Shown: positions 1 to 7,915, counted from the first letter of the stretch. The stretch is DNA of 15,127 bases from an uncultured Halieaceae bacterium (GCA_913063005.1 CAJXZI010000024.1:1-15127), one strand, 5' to 3'. Numbers and translations: made by a program. Notes: generated by a model from the letters alone, not told the origin.

Positions 1-261
1 TCGTGCTCGCGGACTACCCTTGTGGTTCAGTCTTGCAACACATGGCACCGAGGCCCCTCTGAGCCTTCATAAACTGGCAAGTCGATATCGAGTGTTGTGT
101 TGTCGCTCTGTGGAATTGAGAGTTTTGCCGTCTTGCTTGTCATTGAGAGTCCCCCGACTGGATTTTTGTGGCGCCAAACTAGCGGCGCTCGTTGTTGCTG
201 TCAATTTTACAACAATCCTACTGTCAAGACCGCACTAATGATCGTCTTTTGCCATATGAAT
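1..261. other. Non-coding region upstream of the sdh promoter
   Basis: I see no convincing gene here. A frame open on the + strand up to 238 gives a low-complexity, Leu/Cys/Arg-rich peptide with no recognisable motif. The minus-strand frames at the left edge close within a few codons. In pseudomonads and relatives the sdh operon is often preceded by a divergent gltA, so this may be the shared intergenic region, but no gltA start can be seen. It holds a 9-bp direct repeat (ATTGAGAGT at 115-123 and 142-150), a 6-bp inverted repeat (TTGTTG 192-197 / CAACAA 210-215), and two TGTCAA words (199-204, 222-227) that read TTGACA on the minus strand. These could belong to operators or to a leftward promoter; no function is shown. 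Confidence 0.6.
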
Positions 262-290
262 TTGTCAGTTGCGAAGCGACTACCTATACT
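262..290 (+). promoter_or_regulatory. Putative sigma-70 promoter of the sdh-suc operon
   Basis: The -35 box TTGTCA (262-267) and -10 box TATACT (285-290) each match consensus at 5 of 6 positions and are separated by exactly 17 nt. Transcription would start near 297, giving a leader of about 38 nt before the sdhC GTG codon. The position directly before the first gene of the operon supports the call. It is a prediction from sequence only. Confidence 0.75.
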
Positions 291-322
291 CACGCCTCGA
301 ATTCAGACCACTTGACTGCTCT

Positions 323-327
323 GGGGG
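323..327 (+). promoter_or_regulatory. Ribosome binding site deciding the sdhC GTG start
   Basis: GGGGG lies 7 nt before the GTG at 335. The ATG at 330 is out of frame and meets a TGA two codons later, so it cannot start sdhC. In-frame codons further upstream fall on or next to the predicted promoter. Confidence 0.6.
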
Positions 328-334
328 CTATGAA

Positions 335-724
335 GTGAAACCACGCGGAAGTAAGGACAGCCGTCCTGTCAATTTAGACATCAGCACCATCAAGCTGCCG
401 ATCACGGCATGGGCATCGATTTCCCACCGAGTGTCGGGGGTTTTGTTGTTTGTATCGAGCCTGTTGATGGTATGGGCTTTGGATATGAGTCTCTCGTCTC
501 AAGAGAGTTTCGATTCGCTAGCTACAATTCTTAGTTCCTCGGCGGCGAAGGTGGTGCTCTGGGGGTTTTTGGTGGTGTTTTCTTACCACGCTCTCGCAGG
601 TATCCGTCACTTGATCATGGACATGGGCGTTGGTGAGGACTTTAAAGGTGGCGCCTTGGGTGCTCGCATTCTTTTTGTGGCGGCCGCTGTTGCCGCTGTG
701 GTTTGGGGAGTAGTGCTGTGGTAA
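335..724 (+). CDS. sdhC: Succinate dehydrogenase cytochrome b556 subunit SdhC
   Basis: One of the two membrane anchor subunits of complex II. With SdhD it binds heme b and ubiquinone in the inner membrane and carries electrons from the SdhB iron-sulfur clusters to quinone. The GTG at 335 gives 129 residues, the same length as E. coli SdhC, and places the family N-terminal motif RPVNLDI at residues 10-16. The signature SISHRVSG at 28-35 contains Ser28 and Arg32, equivalent to the E. coli quinone-site Ser27 and Arg31. His85, in YHALAGIRH, is the expected heme b ligand. Three hydrophobic segments lie roughly at 28-50, 65-90 and 107-129. It is the first gene of the operon, about 38 nt after the predicted transcription start. 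Its last 7 nt overlap sdhD, which suggests coupled translation. A longer upstream start at 269 is possible by frame only and falls inside the promoter spacer, so it is rejected. Confidence 0.96.
   Translation: MKPRGSKDSRPVNLDISTIKLPITAWASISHRVSGVLLFVSSLLMVWALDMSLSSQESFDSLATILSSSAAKVVLWGFLVVFSYHALAGIRHLIMDMGVGEDFKGGALGARILFVAAAVAAVVWGVVLW
705..710 (+). promoter_or_regulatory. Ribosome binding site inside sdhC for sdhD
   Basis: GGGGAG lies 7 nt before the GTG at 718 and within the last codons of sdhC. It favours GTG 718 over the in-frame TTG at 703, which has no comparable site in front of it. Confidence 0.6.
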
Positions 725-1077
725 CTCAGGTAACCAGTTTTAGTCGTAACGGCCTATCGGACTGGCTCATACAGCGAGTGAGCTCGCTGATCATGCTGGC
801 ATATTTTTTATTCATTGGTTTCCAGATCGCTAATGGGATTGACTACACTTCCTGGAGAGCGCTGCACGACACAACGGCAATGAAGGTTTTTACATTGCTT
901 GCGATTGGCGCTTACGTGTCTCACGCGTGGATTGGTCTTTGGACAGTGTTCACTGACTATCTGACAGAATACATGCTGGGGTCGATTGGCAACGTCGTGC
1001 GGCCAGTTTTACAAATCGCAGTCGTGCTGACCTTGGTGGTTTACGCCATTTGGGTGATTCAGGTTATTTGGGGATAA
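718..1077 (+). CDS. sdhD: Succinate dehydrogenase membrane anchor subunit SdhD
   Basis: Second membrane anchor of complex II, pairing with SdhC around heme b and the quinone pocket. From GTG 718 the protein has 119 residues (E. coli SdhD has 115). His69, in the motif HAWIGLW, is the expected axial heme ligand. The pair Asp80-Tyr81, twelve residues on, corresponds to Asp82-Tyr83 of E. coli, where the Tyr contacts ubiquinone. Three membrane segments lie roughly at 20-41, 54-78 and 92-117. The N-terminal motif SDWLIQRVSS resembles the family sequence before the first helix. The gene overlaps sdhC by 7 nt and ends 39 nt before sdhA. Both anchor genes start with GTG, which may limit their translation relative to sdhAB, though that is inference. 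Confidence 0.95.
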   Translation: MVTQVTSFSRNGLSDWLIQRVSSLIMLAYFLFIGFQIANGIDYTSWRALHDTTAMKVFTLLAIGAYVSHAWIGLWTVFTDYLTEYMLGSIGNVVRPVLQIAVVLTLVVYAIWVIQVIWG

Positions 1078-1116
1078 GCCGCGCAGTTGAGCGGTGTGCT
1101 TGGGAGAAGCAAAGCA

Positions 1117-2880
1117 ATGCGAACTATCTCGTTCGATGGAGTAATTGTAGGTGGTGGCGGTGCCGGGATGCGCGCTGCACTGCAGTTGGCGCAATCCGGC
1201 TACAAGACAGCCGTTATTTCAAAGGTATTTCCAACGCGATCACACACGGTGAGTGCGCAAGGTGGTATCACTTGTGCTATCGCAAGTGCAGATCCTCAGG
1301 ACGATTGGCGCTGGCACATGTATGACACTGTTAAAGGCAGTGACTACATTGGTGACCAGGATGCGATTGAATACATGTGCTCTGTGGGTCCCGAGGCGAT
1401 TTTCGAGCTGGAGCACATGGGATTACCTTTCTCTCGAACCGAAGAGGGTCGCATCTATCAACGCCCGTTTGGAGGGCAATCCAAGAATTACGGTGAAGGC
1501 GGTCAGGCCGCTCGTACCTGCGCGGCTGCGGACAGAACAGGCCACGCTCTGCTTCACACGCTTTACCAGAACAACGTCAAGAACGAGACAGTCTTTTTTA
1601 ACGAGTGGTTTGCCACTGATCTAGTCAAAAACCAAGACGGTGCTGTGGTTGGTGTAATCGCGATTTGCATCGAGACCGGAGAGACGGTCTATGTAAAGTC
1701 GAAAGCAACTGTTTTCGCTACAGGTGGTGCGGGTCGTATCTACGCATCGACTACAAATGCACACATCAATACAGGTGATGGTGTCGGTATGGCGCTTCGT
1801 GCGGGTGTGCCGGTACAAGACATGGAAATGTGGCAGTTCCACCCAACTGGCATCTATGGCGCGGGCACGCTCGTGACTGAGGGTTGTCGTGGTGAAGGTG
1901 GTTACCTGATCAACGCAGACGGCGAGCGCTTCATGGAGCGATACGCGCCAAATGCAAAAGATCTGGCGGGCCGCGACGTCGTGGCGCGGTCGATGATCCT
2001 CGAAATCTTAGAAGGTCGCGGTTGTGGACCAAACGGCGATCACGTAAAGCTCAAGCTCGATCACCTCGGTGAGGAAGTCCTTGAGTCACGACTCCCAGGT
2101 ATTTGTGAGCTGTCGAGAACATTCGCTCACGTTGACCCCGTTAAAGAGCCAATCCCTGTGGTGCCAACGTGCCACTACATGATGGGCGGTATTCCTACAA
2201 ATATTCACGGTCAGGCACTGACAGTCGACGCAGACGGCAACGATCAGGTGATTCCGGGGCTCTATGCGTGTGGTGAGATCGCGTGTGTATCGGTTCACGG
2301 AGCGAACAGACTGGGCGGTAACTCGCTTCTTGACTTGGTTGTGTTTGGCCGAGCGTCGGGTCTCTTCATTGAAGATGCACTGCGTCAAGGCATTGATATG
2401 CGCGACGCCACCGCGAGCGATATCGAAGAGTCTAACTCTCGTCTGGTTGCTCTTAATGAGCGCGAGGGCGGCGAGAATGTTGCCGCGCTGCGCAAAGAAC
2501 TGCAGGGCGTCATGCAGAATTATTTCGGTGTATTCCGAAACGGCGAATTCATGCAGCAGGGTATCAAGAAGCTTGACGATCTCAAGGAGCGCATTGCGAA
2601 TGTGAAACTTGAGGACAAGAGCAACGCGTTCAATACGGCGCGTATCGAATGTCTCGAGCTGCAGAATCTATTTGAAACAGCGGAGGCGACCGCTATCGTT
2701 GCCGAGGCGAGAAAAGAGAGTCGTGGTGCTCATGCACGTGAGGACTTTACGGAAAGGAACGACGAAGAGTGGTTGTGTCACTCGATCTATCACCGTGAAG
2801 GCCGCGCTGTGAGCAAGCGCTCAGTGAACTTTACACCGAAGACGGTTGAGACTTTCCAACCAAAAATTCGTACCTACTAA
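1117..2880 (+). CDS. sdhA: Succinate dehydrogenase flavoprotein subunit SdhA
   Basis: Catalytic subunit of complex II on the cytoplasmic face. It oxidises succinate to fumarate and holds covalently bound FAD. The ATG at 1117 has GGGAG 10 nt upstream and gives 587 residues, against 588 in E. coli. The dinucleotide-binding motif GGGGAGMRAAL is at residues 12-22. His43, in RSHTVSAQGG, is the expected FAD attachment residue. Active-site residues are visible: His242 in HPTGIYGAGTL, Arg286 in AGRDVVAR, His353 in CHYMMGG and Arg398 in GANRLGGNS, equivalent to E. coli His242, Arg286, His354 and Arg399. The C-terminus ends in the typical FQPKIRTY. An in-frame TTG at 1087 would add ten residues before the flavoprotein fold and is less likely. 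sdhB follows after 18 nt. Confidence 0.98.
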   Translation: MRTISFDGVIVGGGGAGMRAALQLAQSGYKTAVISKVFPTRSHTVSAQGGITCAIASADPQDDWRWHMYDTVKGSDYIGDQDAIEYMCSVGPEAIFELEHMGLPFSRTEEGRIYQRPFGGQSKNYGEGGQAARTCAAADRTGHALLHTLYQNNVKNETVFFNEWFATDLVKNQDGAVVGVIAICIETGETVYVKSKATVFATGGAGRIYASTTNAHINTGDGVGMALRAGVPVQDMEMWQFHPTGIYGAGTLVTEGCRGEGGYLINADGERFMERYAPNAKDLAGRDVVARSMILEILEGRGCGPNGDHVKLKLDHLGEEVLESRLPGICELSRTFAHVDPVKEPIPVVPTCHYMMGGIPTNIHGQALTVDADGNDQVIPGLYACGEIACVSVHGANRLGGNSLLDLVVFGRASGLFIEDALRQGIDMRDATASDIEESNSRLVALNEREGGENVAALRKELQGVMQNYFGVFRNGEFMQQGIKKLDDLKERIANVKLEDKSNAFNTARIECLELQNLFETAEATAIVAEARKESRGAHAREDFTERNDEEWLCHSIYHREGRAVSKRSVNFTPKTVETFQPKIRTY

Positions 2881-2898
2881 TCTGCTGGGAGATAAGTA

Positions 2899-3606
2899 AT
2901 GTTGCAGGTCAGCGTATATCGCTTCAACCCTGAAACCGATTCTGCACCGCAAATGCAGGACTACAACGTTGATACCGGCGGCAAGGACCTTATGGTGCTT
3001 GACGTTTTGGAGATGATTAAAGCCGACTACGATGCGAGTGTCACTTATCGCCGAAGCTGCCGAGAGGGTGTGTGCGGCTCTGATGGTCTCAATATGAATG
3101 GCAAAAATGGTCTTGCGTGCATAACGCCACTTTCTCAGGCAGTGAAGAACAACAAGCTCGTTATTCGTCCATTACCTGGCTTGCCGGTAGTTCGCGATCT
3201 TGTTGTTGATATGAGTTTATTCTACGCGCAGTACGAGAAGATCGAACCGTACCTTCAGAATAACACGCCAGCGCCGGCGATTGAGCGCCTCCAAACGCCA
3301 GAGGATCGTGCCAAGTTAGATGGGCTGTATGAGTGCATTTTATGTGCCTGTTGTTCAACGAGCTGCCCATCTTTTTGGTGGAACCCTGACCGATTCGTCG
3401 GTCCTGCGGGTTTATTGCAGGCGTATCGCTTTCTCGCTGATAGCCGTGATCAGGCGACAGACGAGCGGTTGGCTAAGCTTGACGACCCCTTCAGCGTGTT
3501 CCGGTGCCACGGTATTCAGAATTGCGTGAACGTTTGCCCTAAGGGTTTAAACCCTACGCGAGCGATTGGTCATATCCGCACAATGCTCCTAAACCGCGCT
3601 GCATGA
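2899..3606 (+). CDS. sdhB: Succinate dehydrogenase iron-sulfur subunit SdhB
   Basis: Carries three iron-sulfur clusters that relay electrons from the SdhA flavin to quinone in SdhCD. The protein has 235 residues (E. coli 238), and the ATG has GGGAG 7 nt upstream. The [2Fe-2S] ligands are Cys54, Cys59, Asp62 and Cys74 in the ferredoxin-like N-terminal half; the Asp ligand is also found in E. coli. The [4Fe-4S] motif is at Cys146, Cys149 and Cys152. The [3Fe-4S] centre uses Cys156, Cys203 and Cys209, and Cys213 completes the second ferredoxin motif. Trp161 and His204 match the quinone-site residues Trp164 and His207 of E. coli. It is the last gene before a terminator-like hairpin, so sdhCDAB may also be made as a separate four-gene transcript. 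Confidence 0.98.
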   Translation: MLQVSVYRFNPETDSAPQMQDYNVDTGGKDLMVLDVLEMIKADYDASVTYRRSCREGVCGSDGLNMNGKNGLACITPLSQAVKNNKLVIRPLPGLPVVRDLVVDMSLFYAQYEKIEPYLQNNTPAPAIERLQTPEDRAKLDGLYECILCACCSTSCPSFWWNPDRFVGPAGLLQAYRFLADSRDQATDERLAKLDDPFSVFRCHGIQNCVNVCPKGLNPTRAIGHIRTMLLNRAA

Positions 3607-3624
3607 TCATCCGGTTATAGGTTG

Positions 3625-3641
3625 TATTCCTCTAGGGAATA
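3625..3641 (+). other. Small hairpin after sdhB
   Basis: TATTCC (3625-3630) and GGAATA (3636-3641) form a 6-bp perfect stem with a 5-nt loop, 13 nt before the larger terminator-like hairpin. It is AT-rich and weak alone. It may help stop exonucleases or may be chance. Confidence 0.3.
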
Positions 3642-3653
3642 TTATGGAAAATT

Positions 3654-3677
3654 AACGCTGCTTTTGCGGCGTTTTTT
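3654..3677 (+). terminator. Intrinsic terminator-like hairpin between sdhB and sucA
   Basis: AACGCTGC (3654-3661) pairs with GCGGCGTT (3666-3673) through a TTTT loop. The stem is 8 bp with one G-T wobble. It runs into an uninterrupted T tract ending at 3677. This is the standard form of a Rho-independent terminator. Because sucA follows on the same strand, it probably acts as a partial terminator that lowers suc transcription relative to sdh, or separates two units. Confidence 0.75.
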
Positions 3678-3690
3678 CGTTTTTGGAGTC

Positions 3691-3742
3691 CAGCTTTCGT
3701 GGGAAAGCAGGCGGGAAGGGAGTAAGATATTCCTCCGAAAGC
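3691..3742 (+). promoter_or_regulatory. Structured sucA leader with alternative pairings
   Basis: GCTTTC (3693-3698) can pair with the adjacent GAAAGC (3703-3708) through a GTGG loop. Alternatively, GCTTTCG (3693-3699) can pair with CGAAAGC at 3736-3742. The two hairpins exclude each other. GGAG (3719-3722) can also pair with CTCC (3733-3736). I see no clear sigma-70 promoter between the terminator and sucA. A regulatory role is speculative. Confidence 0.3.
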
Positions 3743-3783
3743 GGTGATACATACCAAACAAAAACATCACTGCGTGAGACTTC

Positions 3784-3790
3784 GGGGGAA
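3784..3790 (+). promoter_or_regulatory. Ribosome binding site deciding the sucA start
   Basis: GGGGGAA ends 6 nt before the ATG at 3797. It supports this start over upstream in-frame codons, which would place coding sequence on the terminator hairpin. An in-frame GTG at 3791 directly abuts the site and is too close. Confidence 0.65.
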
Positions 3791-3796
3791 GTGTGC

Positions 3797-6646
3797 ATGG
3801 ATGAGTCGATAGACCGACCTAGCATGGAGCAGCAGCGAAGTACGTCTCACCTCTCGGGCGGCAATGCGGCCTATGTAGAGGACTTATACGAGGCGTACTT
3901 AAAAGATCCTAATGACGTGCCACAGCAATGGCGCGAGTACTTTGATCGCTTACCAAAGGTCGAAACAGCGACTCACGCAGCACGAGATTTACCTCACTCG
4001 GTGCTGCGAGCTCAGTTTGCTCGCATTAGCAAGATGCGTGTTCGTACCGAGGCGACTCGGAGTCAGGACTCTCAGGCCACCGAGTATGAGCGGAAGCAAA
4101 TTCGCGTCGTTCAGATGATTTCTGCCTATCGGCAAAGAGGGCATCAGAAGGCGCAACTCGACCCCTTGGCGCTGCACCCGCGAGTGCCAGTGCCTGATCT
4201 TGAGTTGGAGTTCCATGATCTCTCTGAGGCCGATTTGGATACAGTCTTCCAAGTGGGGAGTCTCTATATTGGTAAAGCGGATGCGACACTTGCAGAGATA
4301 CGTGCTGCCCTAGAAAAGACGTATTGCAATACGATTGGTGCTGAGTTCATGCACATCGTGAATACCGATGAGCGCCACTGGATTATGGGTCGAATGGAGT
4401 CTGTGCGCAGTGCGCCTGTCCTCGATCGTCAAAATCGTATCGAAATTCTTCGTCGTTTGATCAAGGCTGAGGGACTAGAGAAATCGCTCGCCTCGAAATA
4501 CCCGGGAACAAAGCGCTTTGGACTGGAGGGCGGCGAGAGTCTTATCCCCATGATGGCAGAGGCCATACAGCGCATTGGCGGGTACGGTGCCAAAGAAGTG
4601 TGTATCGGCATGGCGCACCGCGGACGCCTTAATGTCTTGGTTAATATCCTTGGCAAGAATCCAAGCGAACTGTTCGACGAGTTTGAGGGGCGAGCTTCTT
4701 ACTTTGGCTCGGGCGACGTTAAATACCATCAAGGTTTCTCTTCTAACATCATGACGCCGGGCGGGGAGGTGCATTTAGCACTCGCGTTTAATCCGTCGCA
4801 CTTGGAAATTGTCTCTCCCGTTGTTGAGGGCTCAGTGCGAGCGCGTCAGGACCGAAGAAAAGATACAACGGGTGATGCAGTCGTTCCTATTGTGATCCAC
4901 GGCGATGCGGCCTTCGCGGGGCAAGGCGTCGTTATGGAAACGTTCCAGATGTCGCAGACGCGCGGCTACAAAACGGGTGGAACACTGCACATCGTTATCA
5001 ACAACCAGGTAGGCTTTACTACGAGCCGTCAGGAAGACGCCCGGTCGACAGAGTACTGTACCGATATCGCCAAAATGGTGCAGGCGCCTATTTTTCACGT
5101 GAATGGCGATGACCCTGAGGCGGTTGTCTTCGCTACACAGCTCGCGGTTGATTTCCGTAATCAGTTCAAGAAAGACGTGGTCATCGATTTGGTGTGTTAC
5201 CGGCGTCGTGGCCACAACGAGGCCGACGAGCCCTCGGTAACCCAGCCGATGATGTACGCCACCATCAAAAAGCACCCGTCTACCCGAGACCTCTATGCAC
5301 AGCGACTCATCGTCGAGGACGTGCTGACCAAGGACGAGGACGAGGCGCTAATGGAGCGCTATCGTGAGTCGTTGGATCGCGGCGAGCCAATGGTTGCTCA
5401 GCTTGTTATGGAGCCCAACACCAGTCTTTTCGTCGATTGGAAGCCATATCTTGGACACAGTTGGGATATCGATTGTGACACCACTGTTGAGCTAACCCGA
5501 TTACGGGAGCTAGCGGAGGGCATGGGACAGATTCCCGAGGGGCTTGTTGTTCAACGCCAAGTTAAAAAGCTGATAGAAGACCGTAACAAAATGGCTGCCG
5601 GTGCCCTTGAGGTTAATTGGGGCTTTGCGGAAAATATGGCATACGCGACCTTGTTAGCCGAAGGCTATCCCGTTCGAATGACTGGGCAAGATGTGGGGCG
5701 TGGCACATTCTCTCACCGACATGCGGTCTTGCATGCGCAGAACAAACACCATGCGCACATCCCTTTGCAGCATCTCTCTGACGAGCAAGCTGAATTCAAT
5801 ATCTACGACTCACTTCTCTCTGAGGAGGCGGTGCTGGCGTTCGAATACGGCTACGCCACAACGGCACCAACCGGACTCGTTATTTGGGAAGCCCAGTTTG
5901 GTGATTTCGCGAATGGCGCACAGGTCGTGATCGATCAGTTCATCACCAGCGGAGAGTACAAGTGGGCGAGACTGTGCGGCCTCACCATGCTTTTGCCGCA
6001 CGGGTATGAAGGGCAGGGGCCAGAGCATTCGTCTGCGCGTCTTGAGCGCTATCTGCAGTTGTCTGCGCAGGAGAACATTCAAGTTTGTGTGCCGTCGACC
6101 CCAGCCCAGGTGTTCCATATGCTACGGCGCCAGGCGATTAGACCGCTGAGAAAGCCGTTAATCGTTATGTCGCCCAAGAGCTTGCTGCGTCATAAGGCGG
6201 CTGTCTCCACGATGGATGAGTTGGCTAATGGGCATTTCCAACCAGTGATCGATGACCCTCATGTTGCTGACAAATCAGCGGTGACACGTGTCGTTCTGTG
6301 CTCTGGAAAGGTGTTTTACGACCTTGATGCGGCGCGCGATGAGAAAGGGACAGATCACGTAGCTTTGGTTCGCATAGAGCAGCTTTATCCGCTGCCAGAG
6401 GTACAACTCAAAGAGGTTTTGAGCACCTATCCGCGCGAGGCAAATGTTGTTTGGTGTCAGGAAGAGCCAATGAACCAAGGGGCCTGGTACGCAATTCAGG
6501 ATTCCTTGCGCCGCCTTGTCTCGCTGGCAATGTTCGGTGCTGAATTGCGCTATGTAGGGCGACCTGCCTCCGCATCAGTGTCAGCGGGATACACAGCGCT
6601 CCATGTCAAAGAACAAGAAGCATTTATTTCAGCGGCCCTGGGGTGA
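3797..6646 (+). CDS. sucA: 2-Oxoglutarate dehydrogenase E1 component SucA
   Basis: Thiamine diphosphate-dependent decarboxylase of the 2-oxoglutarate dehydrogenase complex. It decarboxylates 2-oxoglutarate and passes the succinyl group to the lipoyl arm of SucB. From ATG 3797 it has 949 residues (E. coli 933). The N-terminal helix with YVEDLYEAYLKDP is the E1o segment thought to dock to E2. Other family motifs in order are GLEGGES, MAHRGRLNVL and YHQGFSSN. The ThDP/Mg motif starts at Gly369-Asp370 and ends with Asn402-Asn403 in INNQVGFTT. RRRGHNEADEPS, GQDVGRGTFSHRHA, EAQFGDFANGAQ and HGYEGQGPEHSSAR follow in the transketolase-like domains. The gene is complete, with no frameshift. A 36-nt gap leads to sucB. 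It lies 190 nt after sdhB, the longest gap in the operon. Confidence 0.98.
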   Translation: MDESIDRPSMEQQRSTSHLSGGNAAYVEDLYEAYLKDPNDVPQQWREYFDRLPKVETATHAARDLPHSVLRAQFARISKMRVRTEATRSQDSQATEYERKQIRVVQMISAYRQRGHQKAQLDPLALHPRVPVPDLELEFHDLSEADLDTVFQVGSLYIGKADATLAEIRAALEKTYCNTIGAEFMHIVNTDERHWIMGRMESVRSAPVLDRQNRIEILRRLIKAEGLEKSLASKYPGTKRFGLEGGESLIPMMAEAIQRIGGYGAKEVCIGMAHRGRLNVLVNILGKNPSELFDEFEGRASYFGSGDVKYHQGFSSNIMTPGGEVHLALAFNPSHLEIVSPVVEGSVRARQDRRKDTTGDAVVPIVIHGDAAFAGQGVVMETFQMSQTRGYKTGGTLHIVINNQVGFTTSRQEDARSTEYCTDIAKMVQAPIFHVNGDDPEAVVFATQLAVDFRNQFKKDVVIDLVCYRRRGHNEADEPSVTQPMMYATIKKHPSTRDLYAQRLIVEDVLTKDEDEALMERYRESLDRGEPMVAQLVMEPNTSLFVDWKPYLGHSWDIDCDTTVELTRLRELAEGMGQIPEGLVVQRQVKKLIEDRNKMAAGALEVNWGFAENMAYATLLAEGYPVRMTGQDVGRGTFSHRHAVLHAQNKHHAHIPLQHLSDEQAEFNIYDSLLSEEAVLAFEYGYATTAPTGLVIWEAQFGDFANGAQVVIDQFITSGEYKWARLCGLTMLLPHGYEGQGPEHSSARLERYLQLSAQENIQVCVPSTPAQVFHMLRRQAIRPLRKPLIVMSPKSLLRHKAAVSTMDELANGHFQPVIDDPHVADKSAVTRVVLCSGKVFYDLDAARDEKGTDHVALVRIEQLYPLPEVQLKEVLSTYPREANVVWCQEEPMNQGAWYAIQDSLRRLVSLAMFGAELRYVGRPASASVSAGYTALHVKEQEAFISAALG

Positions 6647-6682
6647 GGGGTCGATTAACGAAAGGTAAAACGGACGACTATC

Positions 6683-7915
6683 ATGAAAATAGAAATCAAG
6701 GCGCCGGCATTTCCTGAGTCTGTAGCAGACGGCGAAGTTTCGCTATGGCACAAGCAGGAAGGGGATTTCGTTCAACGCGATGAATTACTGGTAGAGATTG
6801 AGACCGACAAGGTTGTGATGGAAGTCGTCGCGCCTGAGGCGGGTCGACTCGATCGTATTCACGTGTCAGAGGGAAGCACGATTGAGAGCGAGGCTTTGCT
6901 TGCTGAGATAACACCCGGAGAGGGCGCAGCTGCGGAACCAGCGATCGAAGAAAGCGACGTGGCTCCGACATCCTCTGCGGATGCGCCCATGGGGCCTGCC
7001 GCACGACAGCTTGTGGAGGAGCATGGTTTAAATCCGAATACCATTACCGGCACTGGAAAGGGAGGACGCATAAACAAAGAGGATGTGCTCCAGCACTTGG
7101 CAGAAAAGGCATCTGCGCCCGCTCCCGCGCCAGCACCCGCTACGTCGCCTGCCACTCAAAGCGTTCAGAGCTCACCAGCGGCCGCGAACGAGGTTCAAGG
7201 ACCTACAAGCGAGCGAATTGAACGTCGTGTTCCCATGACACGTATGCGCGCTCGCATTGCGGAGCGCCTTTTGTCGGCGACACAGCAAACAGCGATGCTG
7301 ACCACGTTCAACGAAGTGGATATGTCGCCTCTCATGAAATTACGGTCGCAATATAAAGATCAGTTTGAAAAGACACACAACGGTACGCGACTTGGATTCA
7401 TGGGTTTCTTCGTAAGGGCGTGTTGCGAAGCACTCAAAAGATACCCAGAGGTCAATGCGTCTATTGATGGCAATGACGTGGTCTACCACGGATACCAGGA
7501 TATCGGCGTCGCTGTGTCGACGGATGACGGTTTGGTGGTTCCCGTGCTGCGTGATGCGGACTTTATGAGCATTGCCGATGTGGAAGCGGCAATTCGCGAT
7601 TTTGGTCTCAAAGCGCGTGACAAGAAGCTAACTATTGAAGAAATGACTGGCGGTACGTTCACGGTTTCCAACGGTGGTGTATTTGGTTCGCTTCTTTCTA
7701 CCCCTATTTTGAACCCGCCTCAGACGGGCATTCTTGGAATGCACTCAATTAAAGAGCGGCCGGTAGCCATTGATGGCCAGGTGGTTATCCGTCCGATGAT
7801 GTATTTAGCACTGTCTTATGACCATCGACTGATTGATGGTAAGACCGCGGTTCAGTTCTTAGTGACGGTCAAAGAGTTGCTAGAAGATCCTTCACGCATC
7901 CTGTTGCAGCTTTAA
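6683..7915 (+). CDS. sucB: Dihydrolipoamide succinyltransferase E2 component SucB
   Basis: Core of the 2-oxoglutarate dehydrogenase complex; it transfers the succinyl group from lipoamide to CoA. The protein has 410 residues (E. coli 405). There is one N-terminal lipoyl domain at about 1-78, with the lipoylated Lys43 in EIETDKVVME. An E1/E3-binding subunit domain follows at about 103-139 (MGPAARQLVEEHGL to DVLQHL). An Ala/Pro-rich flexible linker runs to about 178, and the acyltransferase domain fills the rest. The catalytic motif SYDHRLIDG contains His381 and Asp385. The ribosome binding site is weak (CGGA at 6671-6674, 8 nt before the ATG), so translation may rely partly on ribosomes arriving from sucA. 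lpd follows after 22 nt. Confidence 0.98.
   Translation: MKIEIKAPAFPESVADGEVSLWHKQEGDFVQRDELLVEIETDKVVMEVVAPEAGRLDRIHVSEGSTIESEALLAEITPGEGAAAEPAIEESDVAPTSSADAPMGPAARQLVEEHGLNPNTITGTGKGGRINKEDVLQHLAEKASAPAPAPAPATSPATQSVQSSPAAANEVQGPTSERIERRVPMTRMRARIAERLLSATQQTAMLTTFNEVDMSPLMKLRSQYKDQFEKTHNGTRLGFMGFFVRACCEALKRYPEVNASIDGNDVVYHGYQDIGVAVSTDDGLVVPVLRDADFMSIADVEAAIRDFGLKARDKKLTIEEMTGGTFTVSNGGVFGSLLSTPILNPPQTGILGMHSIKERPVAIDGQVVIRPMMYLALSYDHRLIDGKTAVQFLVTVKELLEDPSRILLQL

Noticed and set aside
176..204. Possible leftward sigma-70 promoter (TTGACA on the minus strand, TAGTTT 17 nt on)
   Set aside because: The -35 word is perfect, but the -10 word matches only 3 of 6 positions and no leftward gene can be seen in the window.
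20..315. Two overlapping open frames upstream of sdhC
   Set aside because: Their peptides show no family motif, they overlap each other in different frames, and they have no good ribosome binding site. The region also holds the promoter.
3683..3796. Upstream extension of sucA to 3683
   Set aside because: It would begin a few bases after the terminator T tract and encode a low-complexity leader unlike E1o proteins; the ATG at 3797 has a strong ribosome binding site.
4832..5275. Antisense open frame of 147 codons opposite sucA
   Set aside because: It is a shadow of sucA codon use, with no recognisable domain or start signal.
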